Part shown: positions 37,001-41,638 of the stretch, piece by piece
Layout of the letters: each line of letters begins with the position of its first letter
Numbering within the stretch: the first letter of the stretch is position 1
NCBI RefSeq assembly: GCF_032362555.1
Contig: NC_083525.1
Span: 853,501-917,500 of the forward strand
Direction of reading: 5' to 3'
DNA from: Amyelois transitella
Lineage: Eukaryota > Arthropoda > Insecta > Lepidoptera > Pyralidae
Length of the DNA stretch: 64,000 nt
The notes under the pieces: generated by a model
Database searches by the model: none
What the model was told of the DNA's origin: nothing
The model's input: the letters and a program-made list of their open reading frames with translations, nothing else
Translations under genes and position numbers: made by a program

Positions 37001-37568
37001 AACGCACATTGGGTGATGGGAGGGCATGAAAGAGACCGAAATATACGCGTAGCTCATCTCACGCGAAAACAGGCCTTTGTTTTAATAAAAGTTGGTAGGT
37101 ATGGTCGTTTTAAGTCACTCTATGACTGAAAGTCAAAATCTCAAAATTTTGGATTACATACATACATACATATAATCACGTCTATATCCCTTGCGGGGTA
37201 GACAGAGCCAACAGTCCTGAGCGGACTGATAGGCCACGTTCAGCTATTTGGCTTTAAGATAGAATTGAGATTCGAATAGTGACAAGTTGCTAGCCTATCG
37301 CCTAAAAAAGAATCTCAAGTTTGTAAGCCTATTTTGGATTAGTTTTCTATAATTCTAAAGGTGCGATATCGTTGGTTCCAGGCCCGCGGAGCCGGCGGAG
37401 GGCGCAGCGCCGTGCGGCTGCCGGGCTCCGCTGGCGGCCGCGTGGGAGGGCTCCGCGCTGCTGCCGCACGGCGCTCTGCTGCAGTTCGGCTGCGCCGTCT
37501 ACGTGTTCAGCATCGCCGACGCCGCCGCCTGTCCCTACGAGGAGAACGAGCGCGATCCCGCGATATAA
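16008..37568 (+). CDS. Phf12: PHD finger protein 12 (PHF12/Pf1) homologue, 15 exons
   Basis: In mammals PHF12/Pf1 is a nuclear corepressor that bridges MRG15 and SIN3-HDAC complexes. Exons: 16008-16055, 16342-16526, 17893-18036, 18536-18717, 20632-20780, 21576-21650, 22788-22921, 24421-24539, 25279-25472, 29753-29962, 31866-32043, 32888-32993, 34845-34992, 35557-35798, 37382-37568. Joined, these give 2301 nt (766 residues); every junction keeps frame. The start encodes [10 protein letters not shown], as in vertebrate PHF12. PHD1 is at about residues 54-97 (CDAC…CCDRCP…FHLGC…WLCREC). PHD2 is at about 212-257 (CYVC…CDYCPLLFH…WMCPNH). The FHA-like region is in exons 13-14 ([18 protein letters not shown]). 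The C-terminus [10 protein letters not shown]…VYVFSI also matches the family. Human PHF12 is about 1000 residues; the insect protein lacks most of the Ser/Pro linker. Oddities: a GC-AG intron after exon 3, tandem copies of the exon 11 3' end (up to 914 residues if retained), and very GC-rich 3' exons. Confidence 0.95.
16056..16341 (+). other. PHF12 intron 1
   Basis: Donor 'ccg|gttagt' and acceptor 'tttctttcag|'. No repeat recognised. Confidence 0.8.
16690..16730 (-). repeat. SINE-T fragment, left of inserted element
   Basis: 'aataaatatatactgatt…gattgagt' matches the 3' end of SINE-T. The SINE resumes at about 17782-17850 ('ataaacatctatc…aatctgagaaagt'), so the element between the two pieces sits inside a SINE-T copy. 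About 60 bp of the SINE middle is missing. Confidence 0.65.
16731..17781. mobile_element. 1.05-kb inverted-repeat element in PHF12 intron 2
   Basis: The left end 'actcttgaaacgggccacc' and the reverse complement of the right end 'actcttaaaacgggccacc' form inverted termini of about 45 bp. Inside are two direct copies of a block of about 300 bp ('gccggaagcctatagtttt', then 'cgctcgcttcgctcgctccg', then 'ggtggtttacacca'), and a palindrome at 17671-17720 around 'aatacttggcccccaagtat'. There is no long reading frame, so it is non-autonomous. The family is not recognised. Confidence 0.7.
18296..18500 (+). repeat. Family B, 5'-truncated
   Basis: From 'gagcactccatctctttccc' to 'aagggataaagacgtgat', in PHF12 intron 3. 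It ends about 35 bp before the exon 4 acceptor at 18535. Confidence 0.75.
19273..19545 (-). repeat. Family B, full length
   Basis: Complete copy from '(cata)n' to 'ctacacggcac'. Directly followed by LINE-A at 19565. Confidence 0.85.
19565..19880 (-). repeat. LINE-A, longest single 3' fragment
   Basis: The minus strand encodes an open RT C-terminal tail: [20 protein letters not shown], then [19 protein letters not shown], then [20 protein letters not shown]. This is the C-terminus of an RTE-like endonuclease/reverse-transcriptase LINE polyprotein. The 3' end is 'cgtgattttatgtatgtatg'. Confidence 0.8.
19890..20140 (-). repeat. Family B, full length
   Basis: From 'catacatacatatggtcacg' to 'ccacacggcac', with a short deletion after 'gaatggctacgtt'. 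Confidence 0.85.
20165..20312 (-). repeat. LINE-A 3' fragment
   Basis: Lacks the 'cccggaggggtaggcagag' segment. Truncated at 'cttaatttgatca'. Confidence 0.75.
20809..21013 (+). repeat. Family C' retroposon
   Basis: Starts 'aaactagaggccgcccgcga', has 'accaaatttcatggtgatc' and ends 'cctttataatagtagtagg'. Inverted relatives lie at 35808-36015 and, as a fragment, at 50940-51030. Confidence 0.7.
21014..21203 (-). repeat. SINE-T lacking its tRNA head
   Basis: The body is intact up to 'catgccctggccga' and is then cut by the tail of a family B copy at 21204. The tRNA-like promoter half is gone. Confidence 0.75.
21204..21360 (-). repeat. Family B fragment
   Basis: From 'catatagtcacgtctatatc' to 'cacgacgtccatgac'. 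The 5' head is missing. Confidence 0.7.
21680..21835 (-). repeat. LINE-A 3' fragment
   Basis: Lies 30 bp after PHF12 exon 6. Contains 'cacgcctctttcccggaggg' and breaks off at 'cggcggtttcggg'. Confidence 0.75.
21870..22015 (-). repeat. Diverged family B copy
   Basis: Recognisable blocks: 'gacagggtcttaaaaagact', 'gatagaattgaga', 'gacaggttgcgagc'. Confidence 0.5.
22260..22400 (-). repeat. Family D retroposon fragment
   Basis: Contains 'gtatcacttattgacgtcac' and 'ctaccgcttccaaagcgc'. It is inverted relative to 33285-33470. Confidence 0.55.
22465..22720 (+). repeat. Family B, full length
   Basis: From 'gccgtgtggttcccggcagc' to 'tatgtatgtatg', ending 70 bp before PHF12 exon 7. Confidence 0.85.
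23055..23610 (-). repeat. Family B copy split by a minisatellite
   Basis: The tail part (23055-23092, '…tcacgtttatatcgcttg…') and body (23380-23610, 'gacagagctaacagtcttga' to 'cgcacggcac') flank a 22-bp tandem repeat and about 85 bp of other sequence. Confidence 0.7.
23093..23297. repeat. 22-bp minisatellite, about 9 copies
   Basis: The unit 'ttttatgtatttaatagtt' plus 'aaa' repeats almost perfectly; one unit has g for a ('tatgtgttt'). Lies in PHF12 intron 7. Confidence 0.95.
23745..23970 (+). repeat. Family B, 5'-truncated
   Basis: From 'ccatgaatgtcgtaaaaggc' to 'catatgtatgtatgtatg'. Confidence 0.8.
24541..24722. repeat. (TAC)n-rich microsatellite
   Basis: An interrupted run of tac/tgc/act triplets begins at the second base of the exon 8 donor (GT at 24540-24541) of PHF12. 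Confidence 0.9.
24880..25075 (-). repeat. Family D retroposon
   Basis: 'atgctgcagtgcagtttgtt', then 'agtaatttatttgacgttaa', then 'gacaattattaagtg'. Shares blocks with 34123-34300. Confidence 0.55.
25724..26025. repeat. Inverted pair of family B pieces
   Basis: A plus-strand head (25724-25830, 'gccgtgtggttcccggcacc') is followed by a minus-strand tail and body (25860-26025). Both are partial. Lies in PHF12 intron 9. Confidence 0.65.
26033..26105 (-). repeat. SINE-E fragment
   Basis: The complement of 'ggtgagggaaaacatcg' and 'atggttgatccaatacggg' is present; the rest is missing. Confidence 0.6.
26135..26310 (-). repeat. LINE-A 3' fragment
   Basis: Diverged copy directly left of a second LINE-A copy at 26330, in the same orientation. 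Confidence 0.7.
26330..26509 (-). repeat. LINE-A copy interrupted by the 3.0-kb transposon (3' part)
   Basis: Runs to '…cttaatttgatcaagatat'. The same copy resumes at 29554 with 'atatgttcgtctaggtcttc', so its two halves flank the DNA transposon precisely. Confidence 0.9.
26510..29553 (+). mobile_element. 3.0-kb DNA transposon with TIRs and ATAT duplication
   Basis: The left end 'CGCACATCCGATAAAATA…' (26510 on) is matched by the reverse complement of the right end (to 29553) for 23 bases without error, then with a few mismatches to about 37 bases. ATAT flanks both sides (26506-26509 and 29554-29557). The LINE-A copy around it reads continuously once the element and one ATAT are removed, which proves insertion. 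It holds an intron-containing transposase-like gene on the plus strand, internally deleted. A likely 5' non-coding exon ends at 26785 (gaaaag|gtaagt). It is in PHF12 intron 9, sense to PHF12. A Sola-like assignment is only a guess from the 4-bp ATAT and the protein motifs. Confidence 0.9.
27474..28826 (+). pseudogene. Transposase-like gene, internally deleted and frameshifted
   Basis: Exons 27474-27525, 27654-27713 and 27813 onward join in frame from [17 protein letters not shown]. An acidic, Ser-rich region follows (poly-Ser near 27890, then [11 protein letters not shown]). A basic block [20 protein letters not shown] comes next, and the frame stops at 28237. A second frame (open from 28218, stop 28826) starts [17 protein letters not shown] and continues with [20 protein letters not shown]. 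These blocks are the two ends of a large family of insect and cnidarian transposase-like hypothetical proteins. In that family SDNxxxQNKN and GHTQNExDxxHS look like parts of a metal-binding DDE/D-type core. The middle, a few hundred residues in intact relatives, is missing and the two halves differ in frame, so this copy is probably inactive. Family naming is from memory. Confidence 0.75.
29554..29725 (-). repeat. LINE-A copy, 5' part right of the transposon
   Basis: The minus strand encodes [20 protein letters not shown], then [20 protein letters not shown], continuous with the part ending at 26509. It ends 27 bp before PHF12 exon 10. Confidence 0.9.
30212..30365 (+). repeat. Family B, internally deleted
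   Basis: Head 'gccgtgtggttgcccggcac', then 'aatgggcttataa', then the tail 'gcgtgattgtatgtatg'. Confidence 0.65.
30375..30652 (+). repeat. Family C retroposon
   Basis: Shares 'cattttccattatttcttt', 'atggtctattcaacgcaaaa' and 'cctgagattagcgcgttcaa' with 33573-33832 and 38336-38573. Confidence 0.7.
30716..31080. repeat. Two further dispersed repeats
   Basis: 30716-30790 ('gtaacgcctggggaaccgcg') resembles 15119-15220. 30905-31080 begins with a (TCAAAAA)n-like run and 'tgttttattttctgaaacag', resembling an old retroposon 3' end. Confidence 0.4.
31524..31800 (-). repeat. LINE-A 3' fragment
   Basis: The minus strand encodes [20 protein letters not shown] and the following RT tail. It lies 65 bp before PHF12 exon 11. 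Confidence 0.8.
31942..32520 (+). repeat. 111-bp tandem repeat covering PHF12 exon 11 3' end
   Basis: Steps begin at 31942, 32053, 32164, 32275, 32386 and 32497. The first five are identical by eye; the sixth diverges after about 24 bp ('ctcgcctgccacggg'). Each unit contains the end of exon 11 (HIAAT, then G) and its donor ACAG|GTACAG. GT positions are 32044, 32155, 32266, 32377 and 32488. Since 111 is divisible by 3, all units are also open in the PHF12 frame. Confidence 0.97.
32628..32695 (+). repeat. SINE-E fragment
   Basis: 'gtcagatggaagtcgcttcg' then 'aaaacctgactcacccaatc'. Confidence 0.6.
32700..32875 (+). repeat. Family B, 5'-truncated
   Basis: From 'gggattcctcttttaagtga' to 'gattgtatgttatgttatg'; ends about 12 bp before PHF12 exon 12. 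Confidence 0.8.
33106..34430. repeat. PHF12 intron 12 block of families D, C, SINE-E and an inverted pair
   Basis: Family D at 33106-33205 (plus), 33285-33470 (minus) and 34123-34300 (minus). Family C at 33573-33832. SINE-E at 33880-34115. A further repeat at 33495-33562 ('atacttctattggattctgt') recurs inverted at 34363-34428. No exon was seen. Confidence 0.6.
34495..34660 (+). repeat. Family B, internally deleted
   Basis: From 'gaaccactccgtatctttca' to 'gattatatgtttgtatg'; the middle is lost. Confidence 0.7.
34683..34848 (+). repeat. Duplicated acceptor region before PHF12 exon 13
   Basis: 34683-34760 and 34771-34848 are tandem copies with an 88-bp period, each ending in a polypyrimidine-poor tract and 'ccag|cagc'-like sequence. 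The left copy ends 'tttccag|caagctg' and does not continue into the exon 13 sequence; the right copy is the acceptor used in my gene model. Confidence 0.85.
35066..35165 (+). repeat. SINE-T 5' half
   Basis: 'cctctgtggcgcagcggtag' then the B-box 'gggttggaatccc'. Truncated after 'ttggcctgga'. Confidence 0.8.
35228..35495 (+). repeat. Family B, full length
   Basis: From 'gccgtgtggttcccggcact' to 'tatgtatgtctgtatg'; ends about 60 bp before exon 14. Confidence 0.85.
35808..36015 (-). repeat. Family C' retroposon
   Basis: Inverted copy of 20809-21013, from 'tcctactactattataaagg' to 'gcgggcggcctctagt'. It begins 9 bp after the exon 14 donor. Confidence 0.75.
36029..36729. repeat. 78-bp direct repeat flanking a 545-bp element
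   Basis: 36029-36106 and 36652-36729 differ at about two positions. They derive from a diverged family B body ('acgcacgagtcaata', 'gggccacgttcagctatt'). The element at 36107-36651 sits exactly between them. Confidence 0.85.
36107..36651. mobile_element. 545-bp TIR element (CAGGG ends, TATA flanks)
   Basis: The left end 'cagggtgacttttaattcaa' and the reverse complement of the right end 'cagggagacttttaaaacaa' form inverted termini of about 35 bp with a few mismatches. TATA flanks both sides (36103-36106, 36652-36655). It contains a tandem duplication of about 104 bp (36427-36530, 36531-36635). No coding capacity was seen. Confidence 0.8.
36731..36922 (+). mobile_element. LEP1-like element (possible Helitron relative)
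   Basis: Starts 'tcactagcgacccgccccg', contains 'cttcgcacgggtgc' and 'aatccgttgcgtaatttt', and ends 'ttttgtactatgtagtgat'. The TC start would fit a Helitron. The class is inferred from memory. Confidence 0.5.
36928..37365. mobile_element. 438-bp MITE with CGCAC ends and ATAT duplication
   Basis: TIR of at least 20 bp, 'CGCACCTTTAGAATTATAG' at 36928 and its complement ending at 37365. ATAT flanks at 36924-36927 and 37366-37369. It carries a family B copy (37155-37335, minus) inside it. It ends 16 bp before PHF12 exon 15, so the branch-point region of that acceptor probably lies in the MITE. Confidence 0.85.
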
Positions 37569-37587
37569 GTTGTACTCGTATTGGACT

Positions 37588-37965
37588 TGGTGCCGTGTGG
37601 TTCCCGGTATCAATAGAAAAAAAGTATGGGAACATTCCGTCTCATTTCTCATGGATTTCGTTTAAGGCGACTGAGGAATAGGCTTATAAACTTGGAATTC
37701 TTATTTTAGGCAATGGGCTAGCAAGCTATTTGAATCTCAATTCTTGTCAATCTCAAGTCTTGATAGACTGACAGGCCACATTCACCTAATTGCTTGCAGA
37801 TGGTTTTGTGATTCGAACAGTATCAGGTTGCTAGCCCATCGCCTAAATGAGGAATCCTAAGTTTATAAGCCTATGCCTTAGTCGCCTTTTACGACATCCA
37901 TGGGAAAGAGATGGGAGTGGTCCTTTTATTTTTTTCTATTGGTGCCGGGAACCACACGGCACATG
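37588..37965. repeat. Head-out inverted family B pair in PHF12 3' flank
   Basis: A plus copy (37588-37750, from 'gtgccgtgtggttcccgg') is followed by a minus copy ending 'ccgggaaccacacggcac' at 37965. Lies 20 bp after the PHF12 stop, so it is probably in its 3'UTR. Confidence 0.75.
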
Positions 37966-39416
37966 CTAGTTTAATTTGTGTTATTTAGCGTTTTGTAGTT
38001 TTTAAAACAGCGATTATCAAGACTTGGTTTATTGCATCTCACCATTATGAAGCGAGAATTTAAAGTCTAATTCATAGTATATTATGGGTTGTAATAACAT
38101 AAATCTCTTTATTAAATTCTCGTATAGATAGATAAAACTGTAGTAATAATGGTTTGAACCTTACATACAGAAATGTTGAATTGTTTTATGTAAGAGCAGT
38201 TAAAGATTTGTTGCTATAAGAACATTTGTCAACGATATTATTTACTAAATAACATGTGGCCATTCAGTCTTTTCAAGACTGTTGGCTCTTTCTACCCCTC
38301 AAGGGATATAGACGTGACCTTATGTATGTATATTATTGACTAGCTGTGCCTTCGTCCGCGTGGAACAGTTATTTTGGGCATCATTGAAGCCCTCAAGGAC
38401 GAATAAGTTTCCCCGTTTTTTTCACATTTTCCATTATTTCTTGGTTCCTTATACATAGTTGCAGCGTGATGTTATATAGCCTAAAAGCCTTCCTCGATAA
38501 ATGGTCTATTCAACGCAAAAAGAATTTTTCGTTCAAACAAACAAACTCTTCATACTATTAGTATAGATTACCGATGTTTTCTTACGGTGAGGGAAAACAT
38601 CGTGAGGAAACCTGCACATTCAGAAAACTGGTTGTGTATAGGTAACCATGGTCTATTTAATACGGGTTATAGTTTACCTGTAAAGGTTGCGGAGGTCAAA
38701 TGGGAGTCGCTTTGTGTAAAAACCTGACTCACTCAATCCAGAGTCAGTGATCAAAGGCATACCCCGGGCTCCTCTCCAGAGTGGTGAGGATGCAACCGGG
38801 ACTAAAGCCAGGCGGAAGGAATGTTTATTATCGATCCAAAAAATTATAAGTACATGTAAATCAACCGCATATCAAGTAACGCAGTAATAGAGGCGAATTT
38901 GCAGTGAATTTGTTGAAATCCGGTTGTTATAACCAAGAGTTTGTCATTGCGGTAATCATGTCGGTACTTGATTGATCGGTACCGGTACTCTTTAAGGCCA
39001 GTATAATTCTGTACTTATACTGGCCTTAAAGAGTACTGGTACCGATTGAGGTACATAATGTGAGCGATGTTGTCACTTCGTGCAATTTTCGCGTGTTTTT
39101 TGACACAGTATTGTGTAATATCACTGCCAAGTTGTATAGTTTTTCAATTTATTGAAATATTTGAAAACTAGGCACGTTATTGTCATTTTTATTGTAGTTA
39201 ATGTATTTGACACGTTATAGTGTATTGAATAAATTGATTATGATATAAAATGTTTGTTTGCACTCATATGACCTGTACCTGTTATATATCACATAAAAAA
39301 ATATCTATCTAAATTTTATTAAACCCAGAATAAAGAAAAAACCAGAGGCCCCGTGAGACCAAACCACATCACGCCGCGTAGGCGCTAGCAAAACCACATT
39401 CGAAAGACATTAATAT
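37966..39416. other. PHF12 downstream region
   Basis: Holds a family B tail (38252-38330), family C (38336-38573), SINE-E (38570-38822) and the hairpin at 38977-39046. No gene was recognised. An AATAAA at about 39229 could serve as a plus-strand poly(A) signal. Confidence 0.55.
38977..39046. repeat. 31-bp-arm hairpin
   Basis: Arms 38977-39007 and 39016-39046 are complementary at 30 of 31 positions; the exception would be a G-U pair in RNA. The loop is 8 nt (ttctgtac). The core of the arm is 'tactctttaaggccagtata'. Confidence 0.9.
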
Positions 39417-39590
39417 ACGGCCTCTGTGGCGCAGCGGTAATACGCTTGTCTGTGACACCGGAGGTCCCAGGTTCGAATCCCGGCCAGAGCATGATGAGAA
39501 ACGAACTTTTTTTGATTGGCCTGGGCTTGGATGTTTATCTTTATAAGTATTTATTATAAAATATAGTATCGTTGAGTTAGTATCTCGTAA
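39417..39590 (+). repeat. SINE-T, 5' part, interrupted
   Basis: Complete tRNA-like head and body to 'gagttagtatctcgtaa'. The SINE resumes at 44746 with 'gtaacacaagtctcg', so a retrotransposon inserted here. Confidence 0.92.
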
Positions 39591-39677
39591 ATTCATTCGC
39601 CGTGAGGCATCTGTAGTAAGCGCACGCGCTTGTCTGTTAGAATTATAATTCCCAGTGCTTCCCAAACCTCGGTTACG

Positions 39678-40586
39678 ATGTTCACCTGTATCAGTTGCAA
39701 TAAGGAGCACTCAGATGGGCCGGTGTGCTGTGTTTGTAAGAACCAGTTCGACTTCGCATGTGCCGGCGTCACAGAAACCGGGTTTAGAAGACTGGGTGAA
39801 AGAAGAAATAACTGGCGGTGCCCTGGGTGTAAGTCCGGATCTTCACTTTCGCCTGCCGCAACATCCCCAATGCCTTCCCAGTTGGACAGTATACAGGAGC
39901 AGTTGAGTCGGATCACTTTCCAGCTGGAGCCGTTGAAGTCTCTCACGGCAGATGTTGCCGTTATCAAGGCCGAAATGTCAGATTTAAAAGCCTCTGTTGA
40001 AATGGCTCACTCGGCTTTTGCGTCTTTGGATGCTCGCGTCAAAAGTGTTGAAAAGGCTTTGACAGAGATCCCTGATTTGCAGGAGGAAGTATGCAGACTG
40101 CGGCAAGAGCTTGAGGATAGGGATCAGTGGGCTCGAGCGAACAATGTCGAGATCCGTGGGGTACCCTTAAGGAAGGGAGAAAATCTATATGAGATTGCGG
40201 AAAGGATAGGGGAGTTGAGTAATTTCCCTATAAGAAGGGAATCTATAAGCTACATTGCGAGGATACCTACTCGAGTGCCTGATGCTGAGAAACCTATAAT
40301 AATATCGTTTAATAATAGATATATTAAAGAAGATTTGGTGGCGTCCGCGCGTAAAAGCAAGCAGCTTACGCTCGCAGGTTTGGGTTTCTCTGCTACTGGT
40401 CCGTTCTACGTAAACGACCATCTGACCCAGAAGAATAAGACCTTGTTAAGTAAGGCGAGATCACTGGCTCGAGAGACGGATTTCAGATATGTTTGGGTGA
40501 AGCATGCAAAAATAATGGCCAGAAAATCCGACACGTCACCTGTTTTTATTATAAGAAACGAAAAAGACCTTTTAAAAATAGTTTAA
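39678..40586 (+). CDS. Non-LTR ORF1 protein: PHD-like finger, coiled coil, nucleic-acid-binding C-terminus
   Basis: 302 residues from an ATG at 39678. Residues 1-50 form a Cys-rich PHD-like finger (CISC…CCVC…DFACAG…WRCPGC). Residues of about 65-150 are a heptad-like coiled coil (LDSIQEQLSRITFQLEPL; ALTEIPDLQEEVCRLRQELE). Residues of about 150-300 resemble the FP/RRM-like C-terminal part of insect LINE ORF1 proteins (NNVEIRGVP; FYVNDHLTQKNKTLLSKAR). In this group ORF1p coats the element RNA. The frame is intact. An upstream TTG at 39630 would add 16 codons, but the ATG is preferred. Confidence 0.85.
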   Translation: MFTCISCNKEHSDGPVCCVCKNQFDFACAGVTETGFRRLGERRNNWRCPGCKSGSSLSPAATSPMPSQLDSIQEQLSRITFQLEPLKSLTADVAVIKAEMSDLKASVEMAHSAFASLDARVKSVEKALTEIPDLQEEVCRLRQELEDRDQWARANNVEIRGVPLRKGENLYEIAERIGELSNFPIRRESISYIARIPTRVPDAEKPIIISFNNRYIKEDLVASARKSKQLTLAGLGFSATGPFYVNDHLTQKNKTLLSKARSLARETDFRYVWVKHAKIMARKSDTSPVFIIRNEKDLLKIV

Positions 40587-40666
40587 CTTTGTTTCTTGAA
40601 TGCGTTAGACTCCCGAATTTGCAGTCTTTTAGATTTTGTTATAAACTTGTAAGCAGATTGAGAACC

Positions 40667-41638
40667 ATGCGTGCATTCCTTCCTTTGTGTTTTTATGTGA
40701 GTCGGCTCGGTGGAGCGGGCTACCTGTTTCCGCAGGTAAGTGCTCGTAGGCAACGGCAGTGCGCGCCGCAGCTTCGACTGTGCGCACGCGTTGCAAGAAA
40801 CACATTTGTATGTTGGAGATTTGACTGCGCACTTCGCAGTTTGTTTACATCGCATGTCATTATTTACGCTGAGCTTACGGTATTTCTTATAACTCTCCAT
40901 TCACTCGCCTGCGTTCTATGCAATTTATTCTTCGGCTTAAATTCCTTATTTGCATTTAGTTTTACCTGGATGCTAGGACACTTTTTTCGGCTAAATAGTT
41001 ATATTTATTTTGCATATTTCTCTCAGACTATTTTAAATCCTCATTTATCGCCAAACGTTAGTTTAATTTATCTTTGTTATAATTTGCTTAGTGCCAGTGC
41101 AGTATCTGTCAGTAATATTTTTATTTGTAGGTTTTTGATGTCATTGTTTATTTTAAGTATTAAACTGATAACGTACATAAATTATTTGCTATATGCAGTA
41201 CCTTGTGTCGGAACTGATAATATTATTATATATAGTTCGCATAAGTTACTTATGTTATATATAAATATTATAGCTATAGTTGATTATTTTTATTTTATCG
41301 TTAACGCATTCGGTACTATTTTTATTTTATGTAAGATTGTGACGTTAAGTAAAAGTAGATTGTCGTTTTTCGTTTATTTACATTATTTCCTTATATATTT
41401 TGCAATTGTTCACTGTAATATTATTATCAATTTCTTGATAATATCGATATTGATTAGAAGACTTGTATTGAATACATGTTATTTATACAGATTTCTGTAT
41501 AAATCGATTAGTTACAATGCTGACATTAATATTATTTTTATCTGGTATCTAGTACTGAGGTTCATTATATTATCTACTATAGTCTTTACAAAGTTTCTAC
41601 TTAGACTTATGTTGATTATTATTAATTGTGGATTCTAA
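40667..41638 (+). CDS. Extra hydrophobic ORF in the retrotransposon inter-ORF region
   Basis: A frame open from within ORF1 (about 40493) to 41638. From its first ATG (40667) it gives 323 residues. It overlaps the end of ORF1 in another frame if read from upstream, and overlaps ORF2 by 11-20 nt. The first 60 residues after the ATG are Arg/Cys-rich. The rest is almost entirely hydrophobic (for example FLIISILIRRLVLN; YFYFIVNAFGTIFIL), with Tyr and Ser between possible membrane helices. I recognise no family. T-rich DNA gives such a composition by itself, but more than 320 codons without a stop in AT-rich sequence is unusual. Confidence 0.4.
   Translation: MRAFLPLCFYVSRLGGAGYLFPQVSARRQRQCAPQLRLCARVARNTFVCWRFDCALRSLFTSHVIIYAELTVFLITLHSLACVLCNLFFGLNSLFAFSFTWMLGHFFRLNSYIYFAYFSQTILNPHLSPNVSLIYLCYNLLSASAVSVSNIFICRFLMSLFILSIKLITYINYLLYAVPCVGTDNIIIYSSHKLLMLYINIIAIVDYFYFIVNAFGTIFILCKIVTLSKSRLSFFVYLHYFLIYFAIVHCNIIINFLIISILIRRLVLNTCYLYRFLYKSISYNADINIIFIWYLVLRFIILSTIVFTKFLLRLMLIIINCGF

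Noticed and set aside
39418-39490. tRNA gene-like sequence (A and B boxes)
   Set aside because: The same head with the same non-tRNA body recurs at least five times, and the cloverleaf does not close, so it is a SINE.
40583-40900. Minus-strand Cys-rich frame in the LINE inter-ORF region
   Set aside because: Opposite strand to the element and no known domain; the antisense of the hydrophobic frame.
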